A stretch of DNA of 64,000 nucleotides from Rhytidiadelphus loreus (lineage: Eukaryota; Streptophyta; Bryopsida; Hypnales; Hylocomiaceae), in contig OX344764.1 of NCBI GenBank assembly GCA_947034895.1, positions 73,575,348-73,639,347 on the forward strand, written 5' to 3'. The notes below the pieces were generated by a model. That model ran no database searches and was not told where the DNA came from. It saw nothing but the letters and a program-made list of their open reading frames with translations. Positions 1-10,369 of this stretch are shown here, one piece after another. Position 1 is the stretch's first letter; every line of letters begins with the position of its first letter. Position numbers and translations under genes: made by a program.

Positions 1-1
1 G

Positions 2-661
2 AGGCGCATGGCACTGGCGGTCCTCCTGGTGCAAGCGACTCTTCTCATCATGATGCCCGTGATCATCCTCGCCGCGGACGCCGACCCACTCCAGGACTTC
101 TGCGTGGCTGACGCCACAAGCAAGGTCACCGTCAACGGACTGGTGTGCAAGAACGCCGCCGAAGCCGAGGTCACGGACTTCCTGTTCCGCGGACTCAACA
201 AGCCCGGGAACACCTACAACCCCACCGCCAGCGCCGTCACTCCCGTCTTCGCCGCGCAACTGCCGGGGCTCAACACACTGGGCATCTCCATGGCACGTCT
301 GGACTTCGCCAAGGACGGCATCGTCGTCCCCCACACGCACCCGCGCGCCACCGAGCTTCTGACGGTGCTGCAAGGGAAGTTGTACGTGGGCTTCGTGAGC
401 ACGGCCAACAAACTGTTCGCCACCACATTGTACGCAGGCGATGTGTTCGTGTTTCCCAAGGGCCTGGTGCACTTCCAGCTGAATGTGGGCAAGGGTCGGG
501 CCGTGGCGTTGGCAGCCCTGAGCAGTCAGAACCCGGGCGTGCAGCTGGTGGCGCCGGCGCTTTTCGGCGCCACCCCTCCCATCAGCGACGAGGTGCTGGA
601 GAAGTCGTTCAAGGTGAACCAGAAGACCGTACAGCAGATCAAAGCCAACTTCCAGTCTTGA
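2..661 (+). CDS. GLP: Germin-like protein 1 (cupin), 5' partial
   Basis: Secreted germin-like protein of the cupin superfamily. The window starts a few codons inside the gene: codons at 2-7 read RR and precede MALA, matching the MASLxxMALA start of the two paralogues below, so about four codons are missing. A hydrophobic signal peptide is followed by DADPLQDFC. In paralogue numbering the conserved cysteines are 38 and 53. Cupin box 1 (PHTHPRATE) supplies two His and one Glu, and box 2 (GDVFVFPKGLVHFQLN) supplies the fourth ligand, His. All four metal ligands are intact and the frame is open to a TGA at 659-661. The family binds manganese in apoplastic oligomers; reported activities include superoxide dismutase and oxalate oxidase, and which applies here cannot be told. 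No introns. It sits tail-to-tail with the next copy. Confidence 0.93.
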   Translation, partial: RRMALAVLLVQATLLIMMPVIILAADADPLQDFCVADATSKVTVNGLVCKNAAEAEVTDFLFRGLNKPGNTYNPTASAVTPVFAAQLPGLNTLGISMARLDFAKDGIVVPHTHPRATELLTVLQGKLYVGFVSTANKLFATTLYAGDVFVFPKGLVHFQLNVGKGRAVALAALSSQNPGVQLVAPALFGATPPISDEVLEKSFKVNQKTVQQIKANFQS

Positions 662-918
662 AGAATATAGAAATTAAAATAAGCTGATCAAATTATCTAG
701 AGTAAGGCGGATGACAGATATGTATAGAAAGACGTAGCATGCACTAGAATTGGATTGATTACTGCTAAATATGGTCTGCTAATTTGATCTGTTTCAACAT
801 GCACGATCATCAATGATCTTGACTCGAGCGGTATAATTTATGTAGGTATGACTGTTTGCACCATGCTTTGGCGCAATCAGTAAATTTTGAATTTATGCAA
901 TCAAGTAGATTTCGTACT
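662..918. other. 3' flank of GLP1, homologous to the GLP2 3' flank
   Basis: The first 55-60 bases after the stop (AAGAATATAG, then AAGCTGATCAAATTA, then CTAGAGTAAG) are matched, on the opposite strand, by the bases just outside the GLP2 stop at about 2262-2319. The duplication that made the pair therefore included the 3' flank. Further out the similarity fades and I see no gene. Confidence 0.7.
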
Positions 919-1165
919 TATGGTCAATTTCGTTAAAATGGCGGTATTCCATTAAAATGGCACAAAATGAAACCACTGAAAGATTGAAAACAATGGAAAG
1001 ATTATCCAAGGCGAGTGGAAATGTGTGAACTAGGAGTGATTTGAATGTGCTAGGCATAAAATCGGCACATGTATGACCCTATCACAGCATACTTATTCTC
1101 TTTTGTAGAAGATATTCCATTAAAATGGCATGCGGAATACCGCCATTTTAACGAAATTGACCATA
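919..1165. mobile_element. MITE with perfect terminal inverted repeats, TA-flanked
   Basis: A 247-bp element whose two ends, 919-950 and 1134-1165, are exact reverse complements over 32 bases. The outermost TA on each side can be read as the target duplication, leaving 30-bp TIRs beginning TGGTCAATTTCG. There is no coding capacity. A TA target fits Tc1/mariner-type (Stowaway-like) MITEs, but the TIR sequence is not the classical Stowaway one, so the superfamily is a guess. An internal TTCCATTAAAATGGCA word occurs near both ends in direct orientation. Confidence 0.85.
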
Positions 1166-1186
1166 TGTGAATTATATTTTCTTTAA

Positions 1187-1348
1187 TCAAAGTTTTGCTA
1201 AAGTGGCAGTATTCCACAAACTTGGCACTTTTACGATTAGACAGTACGGTGTGAAATTCATGTTAGTCCTAGACTTTAGAGCTAAAAAAGGAAATGAATG
1301 GAAAAATATCTTATGGAATACCACCATTTTATCGAAATTTTCCATCCG
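1187..1348. mobile_element. Diverged MITE related to the 919-1165 element
   Basis: About 160 bp whose ends carry degenerate versions of the same TIR (GTGGCAGTATTCCA at the left; TGGAATACCACCATTTTA then TCGAAATTTTCCA at the right). The interior (TTGGCACTTTTACGATTAGACAG and onward) matches the interior of the element at 3833-3980 in reverse complement. It is non-coding. Confidence 0.65.
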
Positions 1349-2261
1349 TAGTCTTTTCAGTTTAGATTTATAGTCTATCGACGTAGTCTTCGATGAAGTG
1401 AGCTCTAACTCTGAGACCTCATAATTCTGAACTTGGTGATTTCATAGATGCAGACAAGACCAGGTGCATTGCATGAGAACCTAAATGTGGTTAGTTGCAG
1501 TCGTCTTATTCAGCTGGCAACTACTATACACTCTAAAATTAGGGCACAACTTCAATTGTTTTAAGCAACCATATCTTCGCTGCAGTCGTCCGTCGTCATG
1601 AATCCACCAATATGATTGTAATGAAATTATGACAACAGTTTTTAGAATGTTGCTTGTAGTTAGGGCGCCTACCTTGTTTTCAACCCAGGTCAAACTATGA
1701 ACGGCCGGGGTGTCTCTTCGGAGACATCTGATGAACGGCCGGGGTGAACCGACCCCCTCGCTCGTCCCCGAGTGAAAACGCCGAATTTGTTTATTTGCCA
1801 CGCATGATAAAATTAGCAAATTTTCAATTCATATTTGCAACTTATTAGCTAGGAGTGGTGTAGAAGATAAATCAATCAAGCACAAAATTTTTTTTTTTTT
1901 TTTTCATGCACTGGTGCACCCCTGGAATGACTTCGGAGGACGAGCGAGGGGTCGGCCACTATGAACCCTGTTTTAGGGTTTAAAGTTGCTTCTCTTGCAC
2001 TTCCAGTTCTCACAGTATTAAGTCAATGAGATTGTTGATGTCTCTCAACTTTCAAGTATTTCTGGTAACTTGATGTTTCGAATTCATGGAGTTCGAAGGA
2101 TCAGGAGGGGATTGATCTGAAATATTCACAATTGAAATAATTCAGTGGCATGGTTATTGCCTACTGGAGTACTGGTTGGACTAAGATTACAACGGTAAGA
2201 GAGCAAGTATAACATTCAACGATACCCATATATTCAGCCCGATTAATCAGGTCTTTATATC
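1349..2261. other. Intergenic spacer between GLP1 and GLP2 with one foldback candidate
   Basis: No supportable gene. Within it, 1749-1767 (CCGACCCCCTCGCTCGTCC) and 1938-1955 (GGACGAGCGAGGGGTCGG) are inverted copies differing by one base. They enclose about 170 bp with a T16 run, so this is probably a small MITE or foldback. A GAACGGCCGGGGTG word occurs twice, near 1698 and 1733. The 112-codon frame on the minus strand here shows no family signal. Confidence 0.45.
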
Positions 2262-2319
2262 TTTCATCCATCTTACTCTAGGTAATTTGATCAGCTTATA
2301 TTCTTAGTTCCTATATTCT

Positions 2320-2991
2320 TCAGGCCTGAAAGTTCGCTTTGATATGCTGCACGGTCTTCCGGTTCAACTTGAACGACTTCTCCAGCACCTCGTCGCTGAT
2401 GGGAGGGGTAGCGCCGAAAAGCACCGGCGCCACCAGCTGCACGCCCGGGTTCTGGCTGCTCAGGGCTGCCAACGCCACGGCCGGAACCTTGCCCACATTC
2501 AGCTGGAAGTGCACCAGGCCCTTGGGAAACACGAACACATCGCCCGCGTACAATGTGGTGGCGAACAGCTTGTTGGCCGTGCTCACGAAACCCACGTACA
2601 ACTGCCCTTGCAGCACCGTCAGAAGCTCGGTGGCGCGCGGGTGCGTGTGAGGGACGACGATGCCGTCCTTGGCGAAGTCCAGACGTGCCATGGCGATACC
2701 CAGCGTGTTTAGTCCGGGCAGCTGCGCGGCGAAGACGGGAGTGACGGCGCTGGCGGTGGGGTTGTAGGTGTTCCCGGGTTTGTTGAGTCCTCGGAACAGA
2801 AAGTCCGTGACCTTGGCGTCGGCGGCGTTCTTGCACACCAGTCCGTTGACGGTGACCTTGCTTGTGGCGTCAGCCACGCAGAAGTCCTGGAGGGGATCGG
2901 CATCCGCGGCGAGGGTGAATACTGGCATCAGAATGAGAAGCGTCGCTTGCACCAGGAGGGCCGCCAGCGCCATGTGCCTCAGTGAGGCCAT
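2320..2991 (-). CDS. GLP: Germin-like protein 2 (cupin)
   Basis: Complete 223-residue, intronless germin-like protein, very similar to the other two copies in the window. The start is the ATG of MASLRHMALA, shared with GLP3, followed by a hydrophobic signal peptide with likely cleavage near residue 28-29. Conserved Cys38 and Cys53 form the germin N-terminal disulfide. Box 1 is PHTHPRATE (His115, His117, Glu122); box 2 is GDVFVFPKGLVHFQLN (His161). All ligands are present, so a metal-binding apoplastic cupin is expected. Most differences from GLP1 are conservative, for example KVPAVAL in place of KGRAVAL after box 2. The gene is tail-to-tail with GLP1 and head-to-head with GLP3 across a 2.2-kb spacer. 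Confidence 0.95.
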   Translation of the reverse strand: MASLRHMALAALLVQATLLILMPVFTLAADADPLQDFCVADATSKVTVNGLVCKNAADAKVTDFLFRGLNKPGNTYNPTASAVTPVFAAQLPGLNTLGIAMARLDFAKDGIVVPHTHPRATELLTVLQGQLYVGFVSTANKLFATTLYAGDVFVFPKGLVHFQLNVGKVPAVALAALSSQNPGVQLVAPVLFGATPPISDEVLEKSFKLNRKTVQHIKANFQA

Positions 2992-3128
2992 CTTGTAAAC
3001 TTGCCTGTTGCAAAATTGGATTCAACCAGGCAAGGTGGGCGTAGTAGCAGTTTCGATCGAGATTCCGGATCAGAATTCGAAAGGAAGGAACTCGTGTGAA
3101 TCGTAAAGTATGAGTACGACCAACTATC

Positions 3129-3135
3129 TATATAT
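3129..3135 (-). promoter_or_regulatory. TATA-like word upstream of GLP2
   Basis: TATATAT lies about 140 bases upstream of the GLP2 ATG on the coding strand, a plausible distance for a plant core promoter plus a 5' leader of about 100 bases. No initiator or other element was identified. Confidence 0.4.
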
Positions 3136-3832
3136 CTGAAGCTGGCACTTCTACAAAATATGCTTTTCCTATGGAGGCAGAATGAACGGCACGATCGACT
3201 GGATGTACGTTTGAACTGATGAGATGAGCAATGGGATCGCACTAAAATTGCTTAAGTACTCAGGACTGAGGAATCCCGAGCGGCGCGCAGCAACAGTCAG
3301 CCCTACCTGCAGGTGTGAACTATGAGATCGATTTGTGGAAAGCCGCTAGAATTGACACGGTATAGCAAGCGCGGAAGGGCGTTCATTGACGATTAGAGGC
3401 AAGCATGAAGGGAATCTTCAGTGCACCTGAGGAGAGACGGAAGTGTCGGGGACGAGTTCCTTAAACCGTGTGTTGTCAAAGTCCACTTCACTTCGTCGAT
3501 TTCTACGGCTCCTGTTGTCCTCTGGACCTCTTGACGAAGTCGTTGCCGCGGCCACCCGGTCCCGGTGGCGGTCGTCTGGCTACGGCACAATTTTCCCGAC
3601 CATGGCCCACTTTCTGGCGGATTTTGCTGCGAGGTACACTCGTCGAATTAGTTGTTTTACCTTCAGTGAAGTGAAAGTCCTTGCAAGTGAAGAATGTGGT
3701 TAACACCCAATGTTGTCAAAATTGAGATAATTTTTGTGGAGAATTGTGTTCGGCGTTCACTCTGTTACGCCAAAGTCCTTTCCAAATTTGTTTTCATATG
3801 TTCGCTTGTATATTTCTGAAAATATTTCAAGT

Positions 3833-3980
3833 ATGGAAAATTTCATTAAAATGGCGGTATTCCATACGGTCGTCATTTTTCCATTCATTTCTAGGACGGG
3901 TATAGATTTCAGACCGCACTGTCTAAACATGAAAGTGCCAAGTTTTGTGGCATACTGCCATCTTAACGAAATATCAGTTA
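3833..3980. mobile_element. MITE copy, inverted relative to the 1187-1348 copy
   Basis: The left end reads GGAAAATTTCATTAAAATGG, then CGGTATTCCAT; the right end reads GGCATACTGCCATCTTAACG, then AAATATC. These are imperfect inverted repeats of each other and of the TIR seen at 919-1165. The interior (GACCGCACTGTCTAAACATG, then AAAGTGCCAAG) is the reverse complement of the interior at 1220-1260. Non-coding. Confidence 0.7.
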
Positions 3981-5218
3981 AGTATCCAATTTCATCCAAT
4001 ATTTCTTTAGCAAAAAGGGTGATTTTCCAAGATTCTAACAATTCTTTGGATGAATGCGAAGTTATTCTCATCACCTCGAAGCGCTCTGTTTATTGTAAAG
4101 AATATTGTACGAACTTTGGAGCGCTTAGGGGTACATTGGATGTTAGATGTCAGTGTTCTGTGGTGTAGTCTCCTTTCTAAGAACGGCACCACCTCTTCCA
4201 CTTCTACTGCAACTGGTGTACACAGTTTTTCAAATTTCTTAGAAGTTGGAAATACTGTCAAACTGGATTTGTCATAGAAAAACTTTTTATTTTGATGTCC
4301 TAGAAACATTTGGCAGCAAATTGAGCACGACATTACCTTAAAAAAAACTGTAAATAAGGAAGTAAGAATGTAAGATGTGCAAGATTGAAATCTTGTACTT
4401 GGGAAGGCGTGGCAATTAGGTTAAGTTACCTTAAGTTTGTAGTTTCCGTAAAAGTCACGGGTACACTCGAACTGATTGACTTCCTTTTTGTTAATTTCTA
4501 AGATGATCTTACGAATTCACCACCGGTACATTGAACTCGCGTTGCTTTACCAACATCCGTGACGGTCATAGTTGATTCACCAGGCTGACCTTGTCATTGA
4601 ACATGGCCTTCACACTGTCACACATACTGGCTATGTAGTGTCCACCAGAAACTGCCCGGGCCACTTACCAAGGCATTGCAGGAACTGGGCGCCGCGACAT
4701 CAAGACCGGAGCTTTCAGTTCCCCCGGAGTTGCTTTCTGCAGGGCTCGAAAGACATCAGGTCAACGTTCCGTTGACATCACACGGTTTCAGGAACCTGTG
4801 GAGTGTGGACGGCACTTCCCTCGAGTCTTGATGCTCATCTCAGAACAGAATATACGCAAAATGCGACTAGCGACGAGCTTCTCATTGGAAGTCAACGCCA
4901 TCCTTCTTTTTACCGTGTCAAGCGCCGAGCAGTCGATAAGCCGCCTTCTATCGCATTGGCTCAGGTGGCACTCATTGGTGCTGAAGCCGGATTCCCCGTG
5001 CATAAATTGAGCGTATACAAGCCGCTGGAACCCAATTGCTTATCTCAGCTGTTCATTCTTCCGATCGATCGAGCCTGAGTTCATTCTGCCTCCATTAAGC
5101 CCACTATTTGTAGCAACTCAGATTGTCTACTCCAGCTAACTCGAGCTGTCAGTTACGCTCTAGACTTCCTTCCTTTCGTCTTCACGGCCTTCAACTTTGC
5201 AGCAACCGAGCTTTGAAG

Positions 5219-5890
5219 ATGGCCTCGCTGAAGCGCATGGCGTTGGCGGCCCTCCTGGTGCAAGCGACGCTTCTCATTCTGCTGCCCGTGATCACCCTCG
5301 CCGCCGATCCCGACCCGCTCCAGGACTTCTGCGTGGCCGACGCCACCAGCAAGATCACCGTCAATGGGCTCGTGTGCAAGAACCCTGCAGACGTCAAGGT
5401 GACGGACTTCCTGTTCCGTGGCCTCAACAAACCCGGCAACACCAACACCCCCACTGCCAACGCCGTCACGCCCGTCTTCGCCGCACAGCTGCCCGGACTC
5501 AACACATTGGGCATCTCCCTGGCGCGTCTGGACTTCGCCAAGGGCGGCCTCAACCCACCCCACACCCACCCGCGCGCCACCGAGATCCTGACAGTGCTGC
5601 AGGGCGAGCTGTACGTGGGCTTCGTGACCACGGCCAACAAGCTGTTCGCCATCACATTGTACGCGGGCGATGTGTTCGTGTTTCCCAGGGGCCTGGTGCA
5701 CTTCCAGCTGAATGTGGGCAAGAGTTCGGCCGTGGCGTTGGCGGCGCTGAGTAGCCAAAACCCGGGTGTGCAGCAAGTGGCTGCAGCGTTGTTCGGCGCT
5801 ACCCCTCCCATCAGCGACGAGGTGCTGGAGAAGGCGTTCAAGGTGAACGAGAAGACCGTGCAGCAGATCAAAGCCAACTTCAAGGCTTGA
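5219..5890 (+). CDS. GLP: Germin-like protein 3 (cupin)
   Basis: Complete 223-residue germin-like protein. The frame is open upstream to an ATG at 5123, but the start at 5219 is preferred because MASLKRMALA matches GLP2 and puts the signal peptide (residues 1-28, ending ITLAA) at the N-terminus. Cys38 and Cys53, box 1 (PHTHPRATE: His115, His117, Glu122) and box 2 (GDVFVFPRGLVHFQLN: His161) are intact. It is the most diverged of the three (for example KGGLNPP in place of KDGIVVP before box 1). Expected to be a secreted Mn-binding cupin; the exact activity is not decidable. No introns. Confidence 0.95.
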   Translation: MASLKRMALAALLVQATLLILLPVITLAADPDPLQDFCVADATSKITVNGLVCKNPADVKVTDFLFRGLNKPGNTNTPTANAVTPVFAAQLPGLNTLGISLARLDFAKGGLNPPHTHPRATEILTVLQGELYVGFVTTANKLFAITLYAGDVFVFPRGLVHFQLNVGKSSAVALAALSSQNPGVQQVAAALFGATPPISDEVLEKAFKVNEKTVQQIKANFKA

Positions 5891-6052
5891 AGAACGTAGA
5901 AAGTTAAGCTCACTTCATTACCTTCAGTAGGACGCAGGACGAACGTAAGTACGCATTTATATAATTTCTACCGGTATATATCTACTTGTTTGCACTCGCG
6001 ATCTGTGACCCACGTATGTATGGTCGTATATTTTACACATGATCATGACTTT

Positions 6053-6058
6053 AATAAA
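6053..6058 (+). terminator. Polyadenylation signal candidate for GLP3
   Basis: AATAAA lies 163 bases after the GLP3 stop, a usual distance for a plant near-upstream element. The surrounding sequence is T/A-rich. Confidence 0.45.
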
Positions 6059-7123
6059 CGATCTCAAAGTCCATGTGATTTGTGTGGACATGAATGTTGC
6101 GCCATACTTAGGCGCCATGTTTCATTGAATTTACTCAAGCATTCGATCAAATAGATTTCGTGAATTCTATTCCGTTTCAATTCCAGCTTTGTCCTTGGAG
6201 TCTGACTGAAGGCCGGGTGAGGGGTCTCAGATCCCAGCATTGAGATCGAATGCGGTGATTCAATAGATGTATTCATGACCAGGTCACCAGGTGCATGCAA
6301 GCTTGAGAGTCAAAATGTGATCCTGGTACCGGGAAGTTGCCCTCCACTCATTCTACAAACTTCAGGTTTTGGACTCAAATCATCATCAGTATCTGCAAAC
6401 AGAGGAATCTGCAAAGTTTCTTGAGCAGGGCCGCAAGAGTGATTTATGTTTTTTAAGTGTGCAAATTTCTGGTCGTTGCCTGAGTGTCTGGTAAATCCGT
6501 GAAGTCCAGTTGCCGGAATGATATTGAACAGTTACTCTGGATTTCACAAGCTATTTTCCTGTAACTGAACTCCCAAATAGAACTTTTTTTTCAAGAATCG
6601 AATCCGGTTGTTTTCTCTTTTTCATTCTCTAAATAGAAATTTTATCCATTTTTCACCTGGTTTTTTTTGACGATGGTTTGAAATTGCAACCGGTTTTTTC
6701 CCAATTCCACACGTGGATAGCTTTGAATTAGCCACCGGTTTTGCCCTGACACTGTCTGTAATCTGGACCACCGGATTTCAATGGATGTTTTCTGTTTTAG
6801 GCGGAATTTTATTTGCAAAACTGAAATTTCTGTGAATTTTAGAAGGCAAAAAGTGTTCCGAACTTGTACAAGTGACATCTAGAGTCTTGCAATTCCACTC
6901 ATAGGGGAGACTAGTTACTACTCATGCATACAAATTTCAAAATAATAAATGTTGTAATACATGGCATTCAACAATTGGTCATCACAGCCTCGCATACTAT
7001 GCATGTCATTAAAACTAGACTCCCAAACATGGTTCACAAAGAAGTTTTGCCCAGTGACCGGAAATAGTAGTATCCTACAAGTCAGGGACCCATCCCTAGT
7101 TGGTAATGGGTGCTCCCACTATA
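6059..7123. other. Intergenic, nothing recognised
   Basis: AT-rich DNA without a supportable gene. The word ACCGG recurs between 6.60 and 6.78 kb (AACCGGTTTTTT, CACCGGTTTTGC, CACCGGATTTC), spaced by tens of bases within T-rich DNA. It may be an old degenerate repeat. Confidence 0.4.
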
Positions 7124-7373
7124 TACAAAATAGTGAAATTAGGTTCCCTAACACTAATTTCTCGACATTTGACTATGTATAAATATTTTCAGTTATTACA
7201 CAAGAATGCACTACTTTTGAATCATGTATTGTTGTAATTGGGACTCATGAACCTCCAAGTGTGCAAAGGAAATTATTTTAGAAATATTTGTTGACTTTGA
7301 TGGCTTGTAAAGTAACTTTCTTGATGTAACGCAACCTAATTGTTAAGGCAACCTAATTTCACTAGTTTGTGTA
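7124..7373. mobile_element. MITE family 2, copy A
   Basis: A 250-bp element with imperfect TIRs: left ACAAAATAGTGAAATTAGGT, right AACCTAATTTCACTAGTTTG then TGTA. The interior (GCACTACTTTTGAATCATGT; GGACTCATGAACCTCCAAGT; TTGTTGACTTTGATGGCTTG) matches the element at 20570-20820 almost throughout, in the same orientation. No coding capacity. The superfamily is unassigned. Confidence 0.8.
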
Positions 7374-7426
7374 GTTGTCTAGGATGTAAGTGAGGAGGTC
7401 CCATTAGAAGAGATTTCAGGATTTTG

Positions 7427-7715
7427 AGGGCCGTTTCAGTGCCGTTCCCAGCGCTGTTCCCCCGGCAGTGAAAGAACGCCGTTGTCAGATTTATTTATTT
7501 TTGAAAAAAAAAAAAAAAAAAAAAATTTAAGTCCTTAAAATGAGAAATAAAGTTAAATTTATTTTTATTTTTATTTTTTTCGAAAAAACTGATCTGGCCG
7601 TCTCTTGGCCAGGTCAACACAGGCGGGGAACAACGGATTTCGGCGGTTCTCAGGGGGGGTTCGAGTTGGGAACTCGCAGCCCTCCCCGAGAGCCAAAACA
7701 CATGTAATGATACAA
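7427..7715. repeat. A/T-run plus GC-hairpin repeat, copy 1
   Basis: The unit begins near GGGCCGTTTCAGTGCCGTTC, runs through an A21 tract and a T-rich tract, then a hairpin (GATCTGGCC, 7-nt loop GTCTCTT, GGCCAGGTC at 7591-7615), then a GGCGGTTCTCAGG / AACTCGCAGCCCTCC tail. A second copy follows directly at 7840-8094 and a relative of the hairpin lies at 22123-22161. Confidence 0.6.
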
Positions 7716-7839
7716 TGTCCATTGAAGAGTTGAAAACTAATTTGGGGAGGTTAGTCTTCTTGAAACATTTTTTAGTAAATTTTCCTCGAACGACAAATGG
7801 AATTGGCACCTAACATTAGATGAGATCCAGAGGGGGATG

Positions 7840-8094
7840 GAAGGCCGTTTCACGCCTATTCCCTGCTCTATTCCCCCCCCCCCCCATCTCATCGAACATA
7901 GGTGTCAAATTTTTTTTTCTTCAAAAAAAAATTTAAAATCTTTAAAATGGAAAACAAAGTTAATTCTTTTTTTTTCAAAAAAAGCGACCTGGCAATCTCT
8001 CGGCTAGGTCAACGTAGCTTGCAAACGGTGGGGTTCGGCGGTTTTTGAGATGGGAACTTGCAGCCCTCCAAAGCAACAAAAAAACATGTAATGC
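7840..8094. repeat. A/T-run plus GC-hairpin repeat, copy 2
   Basis: Second direct copy of the preceding unit: AAGGCCGTTTCACGCC start, C-run, T- and A-runs, hairpin GACCTGGC...GGCTAGGTC at 7986-8010, then GGTTCGGCGGTTTTTG and AACTTGCAGCCCTCC, ending ACATGTAATG like copy 1. The hairpin arms carry two mismatches. Confidence 0.6.
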
Positions 8095-10369
8095 ACAAGT
8101 CATTTCACATTTTCTTCCAGCTTCTTGGAATTAGTTATGAGTTATTGAAGTTGAAACATAGTAGTCACTAAAAGCATCTACCTTTTAAAATAGTGAAATG
8201 TACACTATTTGTACATTGCTAGTTCAATAATAATGCAAAATGTATCTCTATTTTAGAAGATGCTCTTAGAACCCAAGTTCTCTCGACCTCCTACCTTATA
8301 CAATAGTGAAGTGATATGATAGTCACTCAAGCAACTAACTTTTAGAGGGGTTCTAATCTTTAGAAAAATAAAATTTACACTGTCAGGCTCATTAAGACTT
8401 CAAACAAAAATTAACTCTCAAAAGATGAGACTTATTACCAAGGTGCTTTGCCAAAAATGATCCAATTTATGGACCAATAGGTGCGCACAATCTTCATTTC
8501 TACAATACCAAGCCCTACCTCTACTATTTCTTCTTCTCAAGTCAAATGCCTAAATAGAAACAACTATTTACTGTTCATCAAAGTTGGTATGTATATATGG
8601 AGTGAAAATCACAATCAATTGTTTTTTTTGCCCTACAGACAAATAGAAATCAGTAATATTCCAAAACTAAATAAAAATTGGAGAGTTTTTGTATTTTTTG
8701 TGATTTTCAAAGTCAAAATTAGAAGAAATGTCAAAGTGTTCAATATGTCATGACCCTCACTTCAAGGCACATATGTGCTACTTTGGTGAGTAAGGGGGAT
8801 CTTGAAGGTGAGGTTTTCCAAGAGACTACATGGGAAAAATAAAGAGTCTTGAGATATAAGTGATTGCAAGAATGACCTCTCAATTTTGCACCATTTGAGC
8901 TAGTATACATTATACTATCACCTTTTGGAAAAAAAGATTTAAAAAGAAAAGAAAAGAAGAAGAATTAATATAATACTAAAAATATAATATCACCAAAATT
9001 TGAGATGTAAAAAAATATAAGTCAAATTTATTCACAAATTAAAGTGACAAAATTTTGAAGAAAATAGACATTTTGATTTTTTAATTTGTACAAAATAAAA
9101 AATAATTTACCAAAAAAATCAAATTGTCTATTTGGGAGGACTTTATAGTAAAGAGATTTCACCAAAAGAATGAGATTGAAATCATCTTCAATGCTCAAAA
9201 ATGTGTGCAGAGAGGAGCCCTATTTGCACAGATATAGAGGATATTAAATAAAATATTTTTAGATGCCCCTCGGTAGAAACATATCTACTTAGTGTAGGAA
9301 TAGACCACAAAAATTTCAGCTTTAAATAATTTAGTTTTAATTACTCCTAATTTCAAAGACCTTCTAAACCTCTAAACACGACAAATTAGCAAATATTATA
9401 TTATTATTTTTTAAATCTGAAAAATAATGGATACAATGAAACTCAAGAAAACCATCTCTAGTAAAAATTTCAATTTCATGCGAGTCATGTTTTAAAAGTT
9501 TTTGTGAAGGAAAGCTCTATCAATCTTCATATGACGTAGTTAAGTACTGGTGTTTTTGCAAACATCCACATGCTTGGAAAACTAGTGAGGGCATGTCCCT
9601 ATAGATCCAAAAAACTTGAGGATGTGAGTTATGAGTCAAAAGTCAAAATTGGAAGTATCCTAGCCATCAACCCAAGTTGTAGCTATATGAGAATATAAGA
9701 GAAAGGATTTGGGAAGAATTCCTCATCTGAATAGGGCATGTTGCGTATAGTTGGAAAGCTACAAAGACAAAGATTCTATAATTTGAAGTCTCAAAAAGAG
9801 TTTAGCTATAAACTATAAGTTATGAAAACAAAGGAGGTAGAGTTCTAGAGATCTACACCTCTCACATTGTAGGAGGGCCATAACTTGCTTGATACTTGTA
9901 ACATTTGAAAAAGTGAATAATCCACAACGATTTTACGGAAAAAAATAGATAATGAAAATGGTCTTGCACTTTGGATTTGGAGTCTGAAACTAAAAGTTAT
10001 CTTGATGAAAAGATTAGGATATCTTTAGAGTTTGGTTTTGAGACTAAATCATGGGAATTTGTACCTTTCTTCAGAGAAGTGTATTTTGGATGTCATGATT
10101 CATAGAAAGATAGATGGGCTACCGAATCTCACAGAGAATGCTATAAGGGTGGTCTCTTTTCTCCCTCCAAATGGTGTTGGCTATAGTGGCCATGAGTGGT
10201 AAGGTGGAGTCTCACTGCCACCTTCATGACATTGTGAAGTGCTTTTGGACACTCTTTGATACTAGTTAGATGGTGTCCTACTCCATGTTAGGTTATGATG
10301 TTGAGTTTCAATTAGTGAATCCTAATGTTGGTCTTGAAGTGAGATTATTTGGACATAGTGTCACTATAA
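8095..10369. other. AT-rich intergenic, no gene
   Basis: Very AT-rich (notably 8.93-9.45 kb), with no open frame that resembles a protein family and no clear terminal repeats. Short frames at 8481-8753 and 10270-10470 look like chance. Confidence 0.4.

Larger units (their letters stand above)
2992..5218. other. Divergent intergenic region between GLP2 and GLP3
   Basis: Head-to-head spacer that must carry the promoters of both genes. It contains a MITE (3833-3980) and no gene I can support; the overlapping frames at 3.4-4.3 and 4.6-5.1 kb have no recognisable domain. Just upstream of GLP3 the leader (CTTTGCAGCAACCGAG, then AAGATGGCC) resembles the GLP2 leader (TTTTGCAACAGGCAAG, then AAGATGGCC), so the 5' leaders share ancestry. 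CATAAATT at 5001-5008 is the nearest TATA-like word to GLP3. Confidence 0.5.

Noticed and set aside
145..687. Long Arg-rich alternative frame overlapping GLP1 (and similar ones opposite GLP2 and GLP3)
   Set aside because: A frame shadow of GC-rich cupin coding sequence. The cupin frame has signal peptide, cysteines and metal ligands; the shadow has none.
5123..5218. N-terminal 32-codon extension of GLP3
   Set aside because: It would bury the signal peptide. MASLxxMALA is shared with GLP2, and the corresponding GLP1 codons fit the same start.
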